In this document: piece by piece, positions 1-7,007 of the stretch
Numbering within the stretch: position 1 is the stretch's first letter
How the letters are laid out: the number at the start of each line of letters is the position of its first letter
Assembly (NCBI RefSeq): GCF_021168555.1
Contig: NZ_JAJOZS010000001.1
Coordinates: 124,001 to 188,000, forward strand
DNA: 64,000 nt
Source of the DNA: Stenotrophomonas sp. MMGLT7
Lineage (GTDB): Bacteria > Pseudomonadota > Gammaproteobacteria > Xanthomonadales > Xanthomonadaceae
Reading direction: 5' to 3'
The notes under the pieces: generated by a model
The model's input: only the letters and a program-made list of their open reading frames with translations
Databases searched by the model: none
Told to the model about the DNA's origin: nothing
Position numbers and translations under genes: made by a program

Positions 1-603
1 GCCTGCGTTGTCCAGCTCCTTGATCTGCTGTCGCACGGCGGGCGTGAACGCGGCACCGAATCCTTGCTGAGCCAGCGCGGCAGCGGCTTTCTGCGGGGAT
101 TCAAGCGCCCGGCCGATGGTCTCTGCGGATTGCGACAGGCTGATACCCAGCCGCGCGCTCTGGTCGATGACGGTCTGCATCGCGCGCGGGATGTTGGTGC
201 CAACGATTCCCGAATAGGACAGCAACCGCGTCTCGGCATTGACGATCTCGCCGGTGCTGAACGTGGACTTGTCGCTGAGCGTTTCTGCCAGCCGCACCAG
301 TTGATCCCGGGTCATCCCCGCGGCATTACCGGTGGACCTCAGCACGGCATCGAGTTGCGGCAGCTCCTGCGAGGCATCGCGCGTGTTCTTGACCAGCAAC
401 AGCAACCCACCGATCGCGGCGGCGCCGATGGCGCCGATGGCCGTGCCGATACGCCTCCCCGCTGCCTCCCATTCGGAGCCGGCTTCCTTCGCCTGGCGGC
501 CACTATCCACAACGTCCTTGGTGACGTTCTGGATCTGCGCACGGATCTGCCCGTCGCCGGTGGCGACAAACTCGACCTGGAAGCGGGTGCTACGGTTTGC
601 CAC
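1..603 (-). CDS. Tail tape measure protein, N-terminal 201 residues (runs off left edge)
   Basis: The frame opens with GTG at 603, preceded by AGGAG seven bases upstream, and stays open to base 1. The protein starts MANRSTRFQVEFVATGDGQ and has a hydrophobic Gly/Ala stretch near residues 45-65 (IGTAIGAIGAAAIGGLLLLV) followed by helical repeats, as tape measure proteins do. Its position directly after the G/GT frameshift pair matches lambda gpH, the protein that sets tail length and is cut during assembly. The start overlaps the end of the GT reading frame by 14 bases. Confidence 0.85.
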   Translation of the reverse strand, partial: MANRSTRFQVEFVATGDGQIRAQIQNVTKDVVDSGRQAKEAGSEWEAAGRRIGTAIGAIGAAAIGGLLLLVKNTRDASQELPQLDAVLRSTGNAAGMTRDQLVRLAETLSDKSTFSTGEIVNAETRLLSYSGIVGTNIPRAMQTVIDQSARLGISLSQSAETIGRALESPQKAAAALAQQGFGAAFTPAVRQQIKELDNAG

Positions 604-1407
604 GCATCAGCTCCTCGCGCTCACGCAACTCGCCCACGGCAGTGACCACTGCATGCTCGACCGCCTGCAGGTCCGCCAACAACTGCGGCATGCCCCCGCG
701 CGCGATGCCAAGCTCGCCGGCGAGCGCTCGCAAGATCGCCATGCAATCGCCGTAGCGCAGCCCAGTGGGGACGCCACTGGGCGCGTAGTTCCATTGGGTA
801 CGGCATCGAAGGAACGCCATCGCCCCAGGCGTGGCTTCGGGCAGCAACCGCGGCTGCGGGCAGTCGCGGCAGACCGATGGACAGGACGAACAGGCTTCCC
901 GCGTGAAGGATTCGCCGTAGAGATTCTCGAAATCCCATAGCCGCTCCCCATTCTTCAGGCCTGGACCCGCGCCGGCGATCCACCGGGCCCAGGCTGTGAG
1001 TTTTTTGCCACTCCCTCGCGGCTGGCCTGGAAGTAGGCCTGGCGGATGGGCTTGAACAAGTGATCGAAACCGAGCAGCGCCTCGAAGCGGTCGGGCGAGA
1101 ACTCGAGCGGCTCGCCGGCCGTGGTTTCGAATCCCTTCCAGCCATGCACACGCTCGGCCAGCAACGTCGCATCGCCGTCCTCGGTGTCGGCCACGCTGTC
1201 GAACACCCGCATCAACTCTTCCACGCTCTTGACCGCCGGTGCGTCCTGTACAAGGCGCGCGCCCGTGCGCTCGGTAATCCGCCGCTCGCGCGCGCGCAGT
1301 TCCTTGCGCGTCATCAGCGTCATCAGCAGGTGGACCGTGGCGGTCTCCTCGCCTTGCGGCAGCTCCACCGGCACCCACTCGCGGCCCAGGTCGGCAAATC
1401 GGAACAT
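590..1407 (-). CDS. Tail assembly chaperone GT, made by -1 frameshift
   Basis: This is the long product of a programmed -1 shift at 1006-1000 near the end of the G gene. The downstream part (about residues 137-271) is rich in Trp and Cys (LWDFENLYGESFTREACSSC is typical) and resembles the short DUF1799-type proteins found between the tube and tape measure genes of siphoviruses. In lambda the G and GT proteins chaperone the tape measure protein and recruit tube subunits. The overlapping frames and the slippery heptamer are visible; the function is by analogy. The downstream frame has no convincing start of its own. Confidence 0.75.
955..1407 (-). CDS. Tail assembly chaperone G
   Basis: A 150-residue product beginning MFRFADLGREWVPVELPQG, charged and helical, located 10 bases after the tail tube gene. 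Small proteins of this kind between the tube and tape measure genes are the lambda gpG equivalents. The gene ends just past an A-AAA-AAC heptamer that lets some ribosomes continue into the -1 frame (GT product). Ordinary termination gives this shorter form, expected in excess. Confidence 0.75.
   Translation of the reverse strand: MFRFADLGREWVPVELPQGEETATVHLLMTLMTRKELRARERRITERTGARLVQDAPAVKSVEELMRVFDSVADTEDGDATLLAERVHGWKGFETTAGEPLEFSPDRFEALLGFDHLFKPIRQAYFQASREGVAKNSQPGPGGSPARVQA
1000..1006 (-). promoter_or_regulatory. -1 ribosomal frameshift site A AAA AAC
   Basis: Read on the minus strand, the zero frame is GCA AAA AAC, which fits the X XXY YYZ rule. Slipping back one base leads into the open frame that ends at 590. 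Position (end of G, before the tape measure gene) and arrangement match the lambda G/GT switch, though lambda uses GGGAAAG. Confidence 0.75.
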
Positions 1408-1417
1408 GCGTTTCTCC

Positions 1418-2425
1418 TTAGACGATGGCGCGCGGCGACTTGAGCGTGACGCTCACGGCCACTTCCTGGCCGCCCAGGCGGTAGGCACGCCAGCTGAAGT
1501 TCTGCTTGAGCCCGCGCGGGCCGGTGACGCCCGGCGTGGGCGCCAGGAACTTGCTCAGCGGGATGTCGAACACCAGTTGTTCGTTGCCGGCGGTGCCGGC
1601 GCCGGTGCCGCGGGTGAAGGTGAGCCGCAGCGCCAGCGATTCGTCGGCCTCGGCCTTGATCAGCAGCGCGGGGGTGTCGAACTGGGCCACGCCCTCGCCG
1701 GTGATCTGCGCGGTGCCCTCGGGCAAGTCGTGGCGCACGCCGCCATCGTTGAGGCAGTACAGGTCGGTATCGAGGTCGTTGTTCCAGTTCATCGTGGTCG
1801 ATTCCACGCAGACCTCGGTGTCGCCGTTGTCCAGCAGCAGCGACAGGCCGGCCAGGCCGAACGCGGCATGGCCATAGTCGGCCGGCGTTGCATCCATCGG
1901 CGCGGCCGGCAGCGAGCGCTTGCTTGCGCCACGCAGGTTGAAGGTGACCTGCTGGTAGGGCGAGGTGGTGGCGAAGGCGAACGCGGCCGACTCGATGCGC
2001 ACGTCGGTGTTGCGCACGTAGCGCCCGGGCGTGGCGATGCGCGAGGTGAAATCGCGCTCGATCGCCTGCGCCACCGGCATGGGCTGCTCGGCGGAGACGC
2101 GAAAAACATGCTGGTACGGCCCGGGCGCTTCCTCCGTGCCCAGGTCGGTGGTCGCCGGCACGCCGATCAGGTGCTTGAGCCAGAAGGCGATGCTGGTGCC
2201 CAGCGTGACCACGGCCGAGCCGGAGGCATCGCGGCGGCCTTCCTCGCCCTCCAGCTCGCCGCGGAAGCCGCCGCCGAGGGTGGCGTCCTGCTCGATGGTC
2301 TGGTTGTCGTTGAAGTCCAGCGTCTGGACATAGAGCACCTCGGCGGCAGGTTCCGCCGGCAAGGCGCGCAGGGCGGTCTGCGTCAGGCCGGTGATCTTGG
2401 TGAGGGCGCCAGTAGCCTGTGCCAT
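1418..2425 (-). CDS. Major tail tube protein
   Basis: A 335-residue protein (MAQATGALTKITGLTQTALR start), beta-rich in appearance with regular alternation of polar and nonpolar residues. It sits immediately before G/GT and the tape measure gene, which is where siphovirus tube genes lie. It is longer than lambda gpV (246 residues), so it may carry an extra surface domain. The call rests on position and size, not on a recognised motif. Confidence 0.7.
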   Translation of the reverse strand: MAQATGALTKITGLTQTALRALPAEPAAEVLYVQTLDFNDNQTIEQDATLGGGFRGELEGEEGRRDASGSAVVTLGTSIAFWLKHLIGVPATTDLGTEEAPGPYQHVFRVSAEQPMPVAQAIERDFTSRIATPGRYVRNTDVRIESAAFAFATTSPYQQVTFNLRGASKRSLPAAPMDATPADYGHAAFGLAGLSLLLDNGDTEVCVESTTMNWNNDLDTDLYCLNDGGVRHDLPEGTAQITGEGVAQFDTPALLIKAEADESLALRLTFTRGTGAGTAGNEQLVFDIPLSKFLAPTPGVTGPRGLKQNFSWRAYRLGGQEVAVSVTLKSPRAIV

Positions 2426-2428
2426 GGG

Positions 2429-2542
2429 TTACTCCTGCAGGTGCGGATGTTGGGTGCCGGCGCCCTGCCCGTCCGCTGGGGCGGCGGGAGGTGCGGTGTC
2501 GGGCAGGTGGCCGGCATGGAAGGTTCCACGGGGAGCACGCAT
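2429..2542 (-). CDS. Possible 37-residue coupled peptide
   Basis: ATG at 2542 overlaps the stop of the upstream gene (TGATG), and the frame ends three bases before the tube gene start. The peptide is Pro/Ala/His-rich and has no recognisable domain. The tight coupling and exact fit between neighbours suggest it may be translated, but in DNA this GC-rich a short open frame can arise by chance. Confidence 0.35.
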   Translation of the reverse strand: MRAPRGTFHAGHLPDTAPPAAPADGQGAGTQHPHLQE

Positions 2543-3045
2543 CACGCCGGCCCCCGCTCGATGTCGTAGTGGACGCGCACGACGAACTGCGCCACATGGG
2601 TGGGGTGGCGAACGCCGCGGTCGTTGTCGGTGCGTGCCAGGTAGGCCCAGGTGCAGGTTTCGTCCAGCGAGGGGTTGCGCAGCATCAGGCGCACCAGCGC
2701 CGGGTGCACGCCATCGGTCTGCGCCACCGACGTGTCGTAGTCCTGCTGGTGCCACACCAGGGCCAGCAGGATCTCGCCCACCCAGCCTTGGCAGTGGCTG
2801 CCGATGGTCAGGCCGGCGCTGTCGCCGTCGATGGTGCCGGCACCGCCGCCCTGCTGGTCGCCGGCATCGTCGTGCCAGCACGGGTATTTCTCCTGCGGCA
2901 CCTGCTCGAAGCGGCGGTTGCCGGGCAGCACCTGCGGCACGGCCGGCTTGCCGGTGGTGCCGAGGTTGAGCGCGGCGATGTCGGCGGTGAACTGCGGATC
3001 TTCCAGCAGCAGCCGATGCAGCGCGGCGCGGGCGTCGGCGATCAT
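2542..3045 (-). CDS. Probable tail terminator / minor tail protein
   Basis: A 167-residue protein starting MIADARAALHRLLLEDPQFT and ending in an alternating beta-like segment (VAQFVVRVHYDIERGPA). Position after the gp10-like gene and before the tail tube matches the tail-completion slot (lambda gpU). It overlaps its upstream neighbour by four bases. The specific function is inferred from order only. Confidence 0.55.
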   Translation of the reverse strand: MIADARAALHRLLLEDPQFTADIAALNLGTTGKPAVPQVLPGNRRFEQVPQEKYPCWHDDAGDQQGGGAGTIDGDSAGLTIGSHCQGWVGEILLALVWHQQDYDTSVAQTDGVHPALVRLMLRNPSLDETCTWAYLARTDNDRGVRHPTHVAQFVVRVHYDIERGPA

Positions 3046-3485
3046 GCGCCACCTCCGGCCAGCATCGCGCCCCAGTCGGCCGCGCCCAGCCAGCGGTGCT
3101 CCCACGCGGCATGAGCGGCGTCGATGTCCACCGCATCCAGCGCATCGGAGAAGTACGGCCGCGCGGGGATCGGGGTCGCGCGCGGGTTGCCGTAGGGCCG
3201 GAAACCATCATGCAACGGGCGCGCATACTCGGACGCATTGAAGACGATAGCCGAGCCGGCCCGTGTCTCCACGCCGAATGCGCCGAAGAACTTCCCGGTG
3301 CGCACCGGGATCGGGTAGGCGCCGGCCGGCGCGCTGTTCGGACCCTGCGCGCGTTTGAGCGCCTCGGTCTCGGCCTGCATCGCAAGATGCCGCACCAGCC
3401 AGTCGCGGCTGGGCGTGATCGCCGTTTCCGCTGAGCCCAGCACGCGCTGCACGTCGGCCGCGTTGATCGTCAGGTTCATCCGCAT
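3042..3485 (-). CDS. Probable minor tail / head-tail joining protein (gp10- or Z-like)
   Basis: A 147-residue protein. ATG at 3485 follows a GGGGG-type ribosome site and overlaps the preceding gene. The sequence includes IPVRTGKFFGAFGVETRAGS and RPYFSDALDAVDIDAAHAAW; small joining proteins that mature with the tail neck often show a similar conserved Arg/Gly patch and a helical C-terminus. The slot between connector and terminator supports the call, but no diagnostic motif is present. Confidence 0.5.
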   Translation of the reverse strand: MRMNLTINAADVQRVLGSAETAITPSRDWLVRHLAMQAETEALKRAQGPNSAPAGAYPIPVRTGKFFGAFGVETRAGSAIVFNASEYARPLHDGFRPYGNPRATPIPARPYFSDALDAVDIDAAHAAWEHRWLGAADWGAMLAGGGA

Positions 3486-3946
3486 GCCAGCCCCCTGGGC
3501 TTCCACGGCCCGGTGACGGCAACGGCAAAGCCCAGCGCGCTGCCGGCGGGCTGGTCGGGGTCGATCGCCAGGGCCATCTGCTCCTCGGCGCAGGCCATCG
3601 CGCGTTCGGCTGCGTCCAGGAACTGCTCGCGGTCGCGGTAGGCCAGCGCCTCCAGCGAGCTGACGGCGTTGGCGTCGATGAAGGCCGCTCGGCGCTTCCA
3701 CAGTTGCGCGCTGGCCCAGCACAGTTCTGCGGCGCGCAGGTACTCGCCGGCGGGCGTGTCCACGTCCACGGCGTCATAGCGCCCGCCGAAACGGCCGCGC
3801 GACCACTGCTCGGCGCGCGCAATCACGCGATCGAGGTAGCCGCCCGCCCCGTCCCAGCTCTGCGCGCCCTCGCCGTCCGGCGTACCGAACTGCGCCGCGC
3901 GGAAGCCGGCGTCGGTGATGTCCTGGATGCTGATCTTCGCCGCCAT
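3476..3946 (-). CDS. Probable head-tail connector
   Basis: A 156-residue, mostly helical protein (MAAKISIQDITDAGFRAAQF at the start) with an internal YLRAAELCWASAQLWKRRAAF segment. Helical proteins of this size directly downstream of the capsid gene are usually gp6-like adaptors that bind the portal. It overlaps the next gene by 10 bases. Function is inferred from location. Confidence 0.55.
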   Translation of the reverse strand: MAAKISIQDITDAGFRAAQFGTPDGEGAQSWDGAGGYLDRVIARAEQWSRGRFGGRYDAVDVDTPAGEYLRAAELCWASAQLWKRRAAFIDANAVSSLEALAYRDREQFLDAAERAMACAEEQMALAIDPDQPAGSALGFAVAVTGPWKPRGLACG

Positions 3947-3981
3947 GGCCGTGGCGGCCCGTCGCCGGGCCGCCCCTCCCG

Positions 3982-5070
3982 TTAGGCCGGGAACAGCACG
4001 CGACGCACCTGCGTGGCGTCCGCGACGGCCGCGTTGTACTGCATGGTGCCCACCCAGTCTTGGGCGCGCTTGTAGATGTCGCGCTCTTTCTCGATCTGCA
4101 GGTCCAGCCACACGCCGCGTGCGACCTTACGCTGCGGCAGCACCAGGTAGTAACCCGCGTCATCGGCGGCGACGTAGGTGGTGGCGATCACGCCGGCCAC
4201 GGTGACCGCCAGCGGGATGCCGTTCTGGTAGCCGATGATCAGGCTGCCCTGGGTGGCCTCCAGCATGCGCAGGATGTAGCCGCGCTTCTCCGGGCTGGTG
4301 ATGATCCACAGCGGCGTGCTGGCGCTGACGCCGGTGCCGCTGGTGAGCTGGCTGCGGTAGATGTATGCTGCCGCCGCGTTGAGCGTCTCGGTGCCCAGGT
4401 CATCGCCAGCGATGTGGGGGAAGTTGATCCCGGTCCCCAGGCTGGTGATCAGCCCATAGTGCTGCTCGGCTTGGTGCATCCAGGACTTGGCGCGGAATTC
4501 GGTGATGATCTCCTCGACCTTCCACCACTTGTTGTAGCGCAGCCAGTCGTCCAGCACGCCCGCACCAGCCGAGTAGGTCACGAACTTGACAGGCACCTCG
4601 GTTTCCTGCGGCAGACGCCAGATCTCGGTCTTCTCGCCAGGGGCGCGCTGCTTGAAGGTGATGCCGAAGCTGCCGGACACGATCTCGAACGTGTCCTGGT
4701 TGCCACCGCGCATGTCCACCAGACGGTACAGGTTGGTCCAGCCGGTATCGAGGTCCTGCATGCCGGTGTGGAACCACTGGTCGATGCGCGCGGCCACGTC
4801 GCTGGAGATAGGCGTGTCTGCCGGCGTGGCGTACTTGGCGCGCAGCGCGGCCTTGATGCTGTCCTGCGACCACAGCGGGCGCTCGGGCGAGGCCGGCGCC
4901 TGCTTGATCAGGGTGACGATGGGGCTGTTGGCGGACTTGCCGCCGTGCAGATCCAGGTACATGCCCGGCAGCGCCAGCTCCAGGTCCACGGCCTGGGCCA
5001 GCGCCTTGAGCTGCTGTTCGCTGCGGTTCGGCAGCTTGGCGAGGTTGTTGTATTTGGCGACGGCGGTCAT
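3982..5070 (-). CDS. Major capsid protein
   Basis: A 362-residue protein (MTAVAKYNNLAKLPNRSEQQ start). It follows a protease-scaffold gene and a decoration protein gene and precedes the connectors, which is the capsid position. The length fits a HK97-fold subunit. Segments such as WIITSPEKRGYILRM and the C-terminal DWVGTMQYNAAVADATQVRR resemble capsid proteins that need no propeptide. Identity rests on order and size. Confidence 0.75.
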   Translation of the reverse strand: MTAVAKYNNLAKLPNRSEQQLKALAQAVDLELALPGMYLDLHGGKSANSPIVTLIKQAPASPERPLWSQDSIKAALRAKYATPADTPISSDVAARIDQWFHTGMQDLDTGWTNLYRLVDMRGGNQDTFEIVSGSFGITFKQRAPGEKTEIWRLPQETEVPVKFVTYSAGAGVLDDWLRYNKWWKVEEIITEFRAKSWMHQAEQHYGLITSLGTGINFPHIAGDDLGTETLNAAAAYIYRSQLTSGTGVSASTPLWIITSPEKRGYILRMLEATQGSLIIGYQNGIPLAVTVAGVIATTYVAADDAGYYLVLPQRKVARGVWLDLQIEKERDIYKRAQDWVGTMQYNAAVADATQVRRVLFPA

Positions 5071-5104
5071 GGCAATGGGGTCCTTTGGATCGGGCGGTCT
5101 TGGA

Positions 5105-5458
5105 TCAGGCGGTGGTGTAGGCGTCGAAGGCCACCAGCGGGCTGACGGCGGCGGCGGCGGCCTTGGGCTGCAGCGCGTGGCCGAACAGCGCGTTGCCCTC
5201 GGCCGTCTTGGTGAGCACGCCGCCGGCGGCATCCCAGTACAGGGCGTCGTTGACGCCCCAGGCCACGCCGGTCTCGGCCGGGGCGTTGTCCACCTCGGTC
5301 TCGTAGGCATAGGCGTTGTGCTCGTTGGCCGCGGCGGTGTTGAGCGGGATCAGCAGCTTGCCGCCGATGGCGATCGGCACGCGCACGGTGGTGGCGGCGG
5401 TATGGGCAAAGCCGACGGTCTTGACCAGTTCGCTCGGGCTGGCGATGTTCAGGGACAT
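5105..5458 (-). CDS. Capsid decoration (cement) protein, DUF2190-like
   Basis: A 117-residue beta-rich protein with many Ala, Gly and Val and a central AGGVLTKTAEGNALFGHALQ segment, typical of DUF2190 proteins that stabilise expanded capsids. It lies between the protease-scaffold gene and the capsid gene, as lambda gpD does next to gpE. Strong ATG context at 5458. Confidence 0.75.
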   Translation of the reverse strand: MSLNIASPSELVKTVGFAHTAATTVRVPIAIGGKLLIPLNTAAANEHNAYAYETEVDNAPAETGVAWGVNDALYWDAAGGVLTKTAEGNALFGHALQPKAAAAAVSPLVAFDAYTTA

Positions 5459-5487
5459 GCTCGTGTGCTCCTACAGGTGGACGGCGC

Positions 5488-6588
5488 TCAGGCGAGCGCC
5501 GGGTTGTCGGCGAGGGCAGCCTTGGAGGCGTCGGTTTCCGGCGCATCGGCCGCACGCGAGCCGCCGCTGGTGCCGGGCATGCGCCCGCCCTTGATCAGCG
5601 CGGTGTCGGCACGCTTTGCGCGGGCCTGCAGGCGCTCCAGCGGGTCGCCCATGTAGATGGCCTTGGCGGCGGCCACGGACTCGTCGTCGTCGCCGCACAG
5701 CCCGACCTGGCGCTCGGCCGCGACCACCTTGTCCACCAGTTCCTCGCGGTAGGCCGCGGCGGCCTTCACCGAGGCGGCCAGTTCGTCGGGCTTGTCCAGC
5801 AGGTGGGCGTGATCGCCCAGGGCCTTGCGGGCTGCCTGCATGATGCCGTGCGACGGCTCGGCGGCCGCCAGCTTGGTGGTCAGGTCGGTGACCTGATCGG
5901 TGGCGTCCTTCAGCTTCTTTTCGATGTCCACGTTCGATTCCTCGCGTTCGTTGTCGCGTTCGTTGTCGCGTCGTGCGCCCTTGACGGCGCGGGCGCCCGG
6001 CTGCGCGCCGAGCCATACCAGTGAGCCCTCGAGGGCTTCACCCGGGCCGGTCAGGCGCCAGGCGTTGAGTTCGTTGCCCTGCTCGTCCACCAGCCGTTCG
6101 CGGTCCTTGACCGTGCTGCCGATGGACACATCGCCCACCACGCCGGCATCGATCTCGGCCAGCAGGTCGGCATTGCCGGCGGTGCGCACCAGATAGGCCG
6201 AGGCCATCAGCACCACGGCGGTTGCTGCACCCGGCGGAAATTTCAGGTCGGGTTCGCGCAGCAGCGTGCGAGCCTCGTCCAGCGACATGCGGTCCAGCTG
6301 CGCCGCGAACCAGCGGCCCTTGCCCGGGCCGCCATCGCCGTCCCAACTGGTGGGGTGCTTGATGAAAAGCCCCTTGCCCGGCAGCGTGCGCGCGTAGTCG
6401 GCCAGCAGTGCTTCGTCGAAGCATTCGCGGTCGCGGTCGATGGCGTTGTGCGCCAGCGCGAAGGTGCGCACGTAGAGTTGCTCGGCCGGCAGATCCGCCA
6501 GGGTGTACTGGCGGATCTGCGCCAACTGCTCGGCCGACGGATCGCCCGCCGACTTGATGCGCAATTGCAGCGTCTTGGTGCGCTCCAT
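5488..6588 (-). CDS. Prohead protease fused to scaffold
   Basis: A 366-residue protein. Residues 1-200 resemble a prohead protease, with a His in FIKHPTSWDGDGG (about 80) and a Ser in GVVGDVSIGSTV (about 155) as candidate catalytic residues. After a charged linker (RRDNERDNEREESN) the C-terminal third is a long helical, coiled-coil-like region, as in scaffolds. Fusing protease and scaffold is known in other phages. Upstream gene ends three bases before its start. Confidence 0.65.
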   Translation of the reverse strand: MERTKTLQLRIKSAGDPSAEQLAQIRQYTLADLPAEQLYVRTFALAHNAIDRDRECFDEALLADYARTLPGKGLFIKHPTSWDGDGGPGKGRWFAAQLDRMSLDEARTLLREPDLKFPPGAATAVVLMASAYLVRTAGNADLLAEIDAGVVGDVSIGSTVKDRERLVDEQGNELNAWRLTGPGEALEGSLVWLGAQPGARAVKGARRDNERDNEREESNVDIEKKLKDATDQVTDLTTKLAAAEPSHGIMQAARKALGDHAHLLDKPDELAASVKAAAAYREELVDKVVAAERQVGLCGDDDESVAAAKAIYMGDPLERLQARAKRADTALIKGGRMPGTSGGSRAADAPETDASKAALADNPALA

Positions 6589-6590
6589 GC

Positions 6591-6908
6591 TCACTTGGTG
6601 CGCACGCCCCCGGCGGGCTTGATGTTGTGCCGTCGCCATTCGGCCTGCGGGATAGTCAGGCCGCCGGCATAGTCCTCGCGCTGCCAGTCGGGCGTGTTGG
6701 CGGACGCAGGCTTGGCAACTGCTGCGGGGTTGGTGGCGCGCGCCGCTAGGGCCTTGTCGATGGCTTCCAGCACCGTCTTGCGATTGCTGCTGCCGGCCTC
6801 CAGTTCGCGCAGCGCGGCCAGCTCATCCGCCGGCAACTCGCCCACCTGCTCGATCACCTCGGCGGCGGTCAGGTTCTGGATTTCGCTGAGCTTGGTGTCT
6901 TCGGGCAT
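6591..6908 (-). CDS. Small acidic helical phage protein, unknown
   Basis: A 105-residue protein starting at ATG 6908, which has GGAG six bases upstream; a GTG at 6920 is possible but lacks a site. The N-terminal half is acidic and helical (LTAAEVIEQVGELPADELAA), and the C-terminal part is basic with a Trp-rich end (GGLTIPQAEWRRHNIK). Lies between the portal and protease genes. No family recognised; an assembly cofactor is a guess. Confidence 0.6.
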   Translation of the reverse strand: MPEDTKLSEIQNLTAAEVIEQVGELPADELAALRELEAGSSNRKTVLEAIDKALAARATNPAAVAKPASANTPDWQREDYAGGLTIPQAEWRRHNIKPAGGVRTK

Positions 6909-7007
6909 TTCCTGCTCCACGCATGCCGGCGGACGCGCCGGGCTTGTGCGGGAGCTAGGATTCAGGCGGGTGGTGTTCCACGTCTACCAGAGTGTGATAC
7001 ATCATCG

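Noticed and set aside
1121-2569. 482-codon plus-strand open frame over the tail tube gene
   Set aside because: Antisense shadow with no ribosome site and low-complexity composition.
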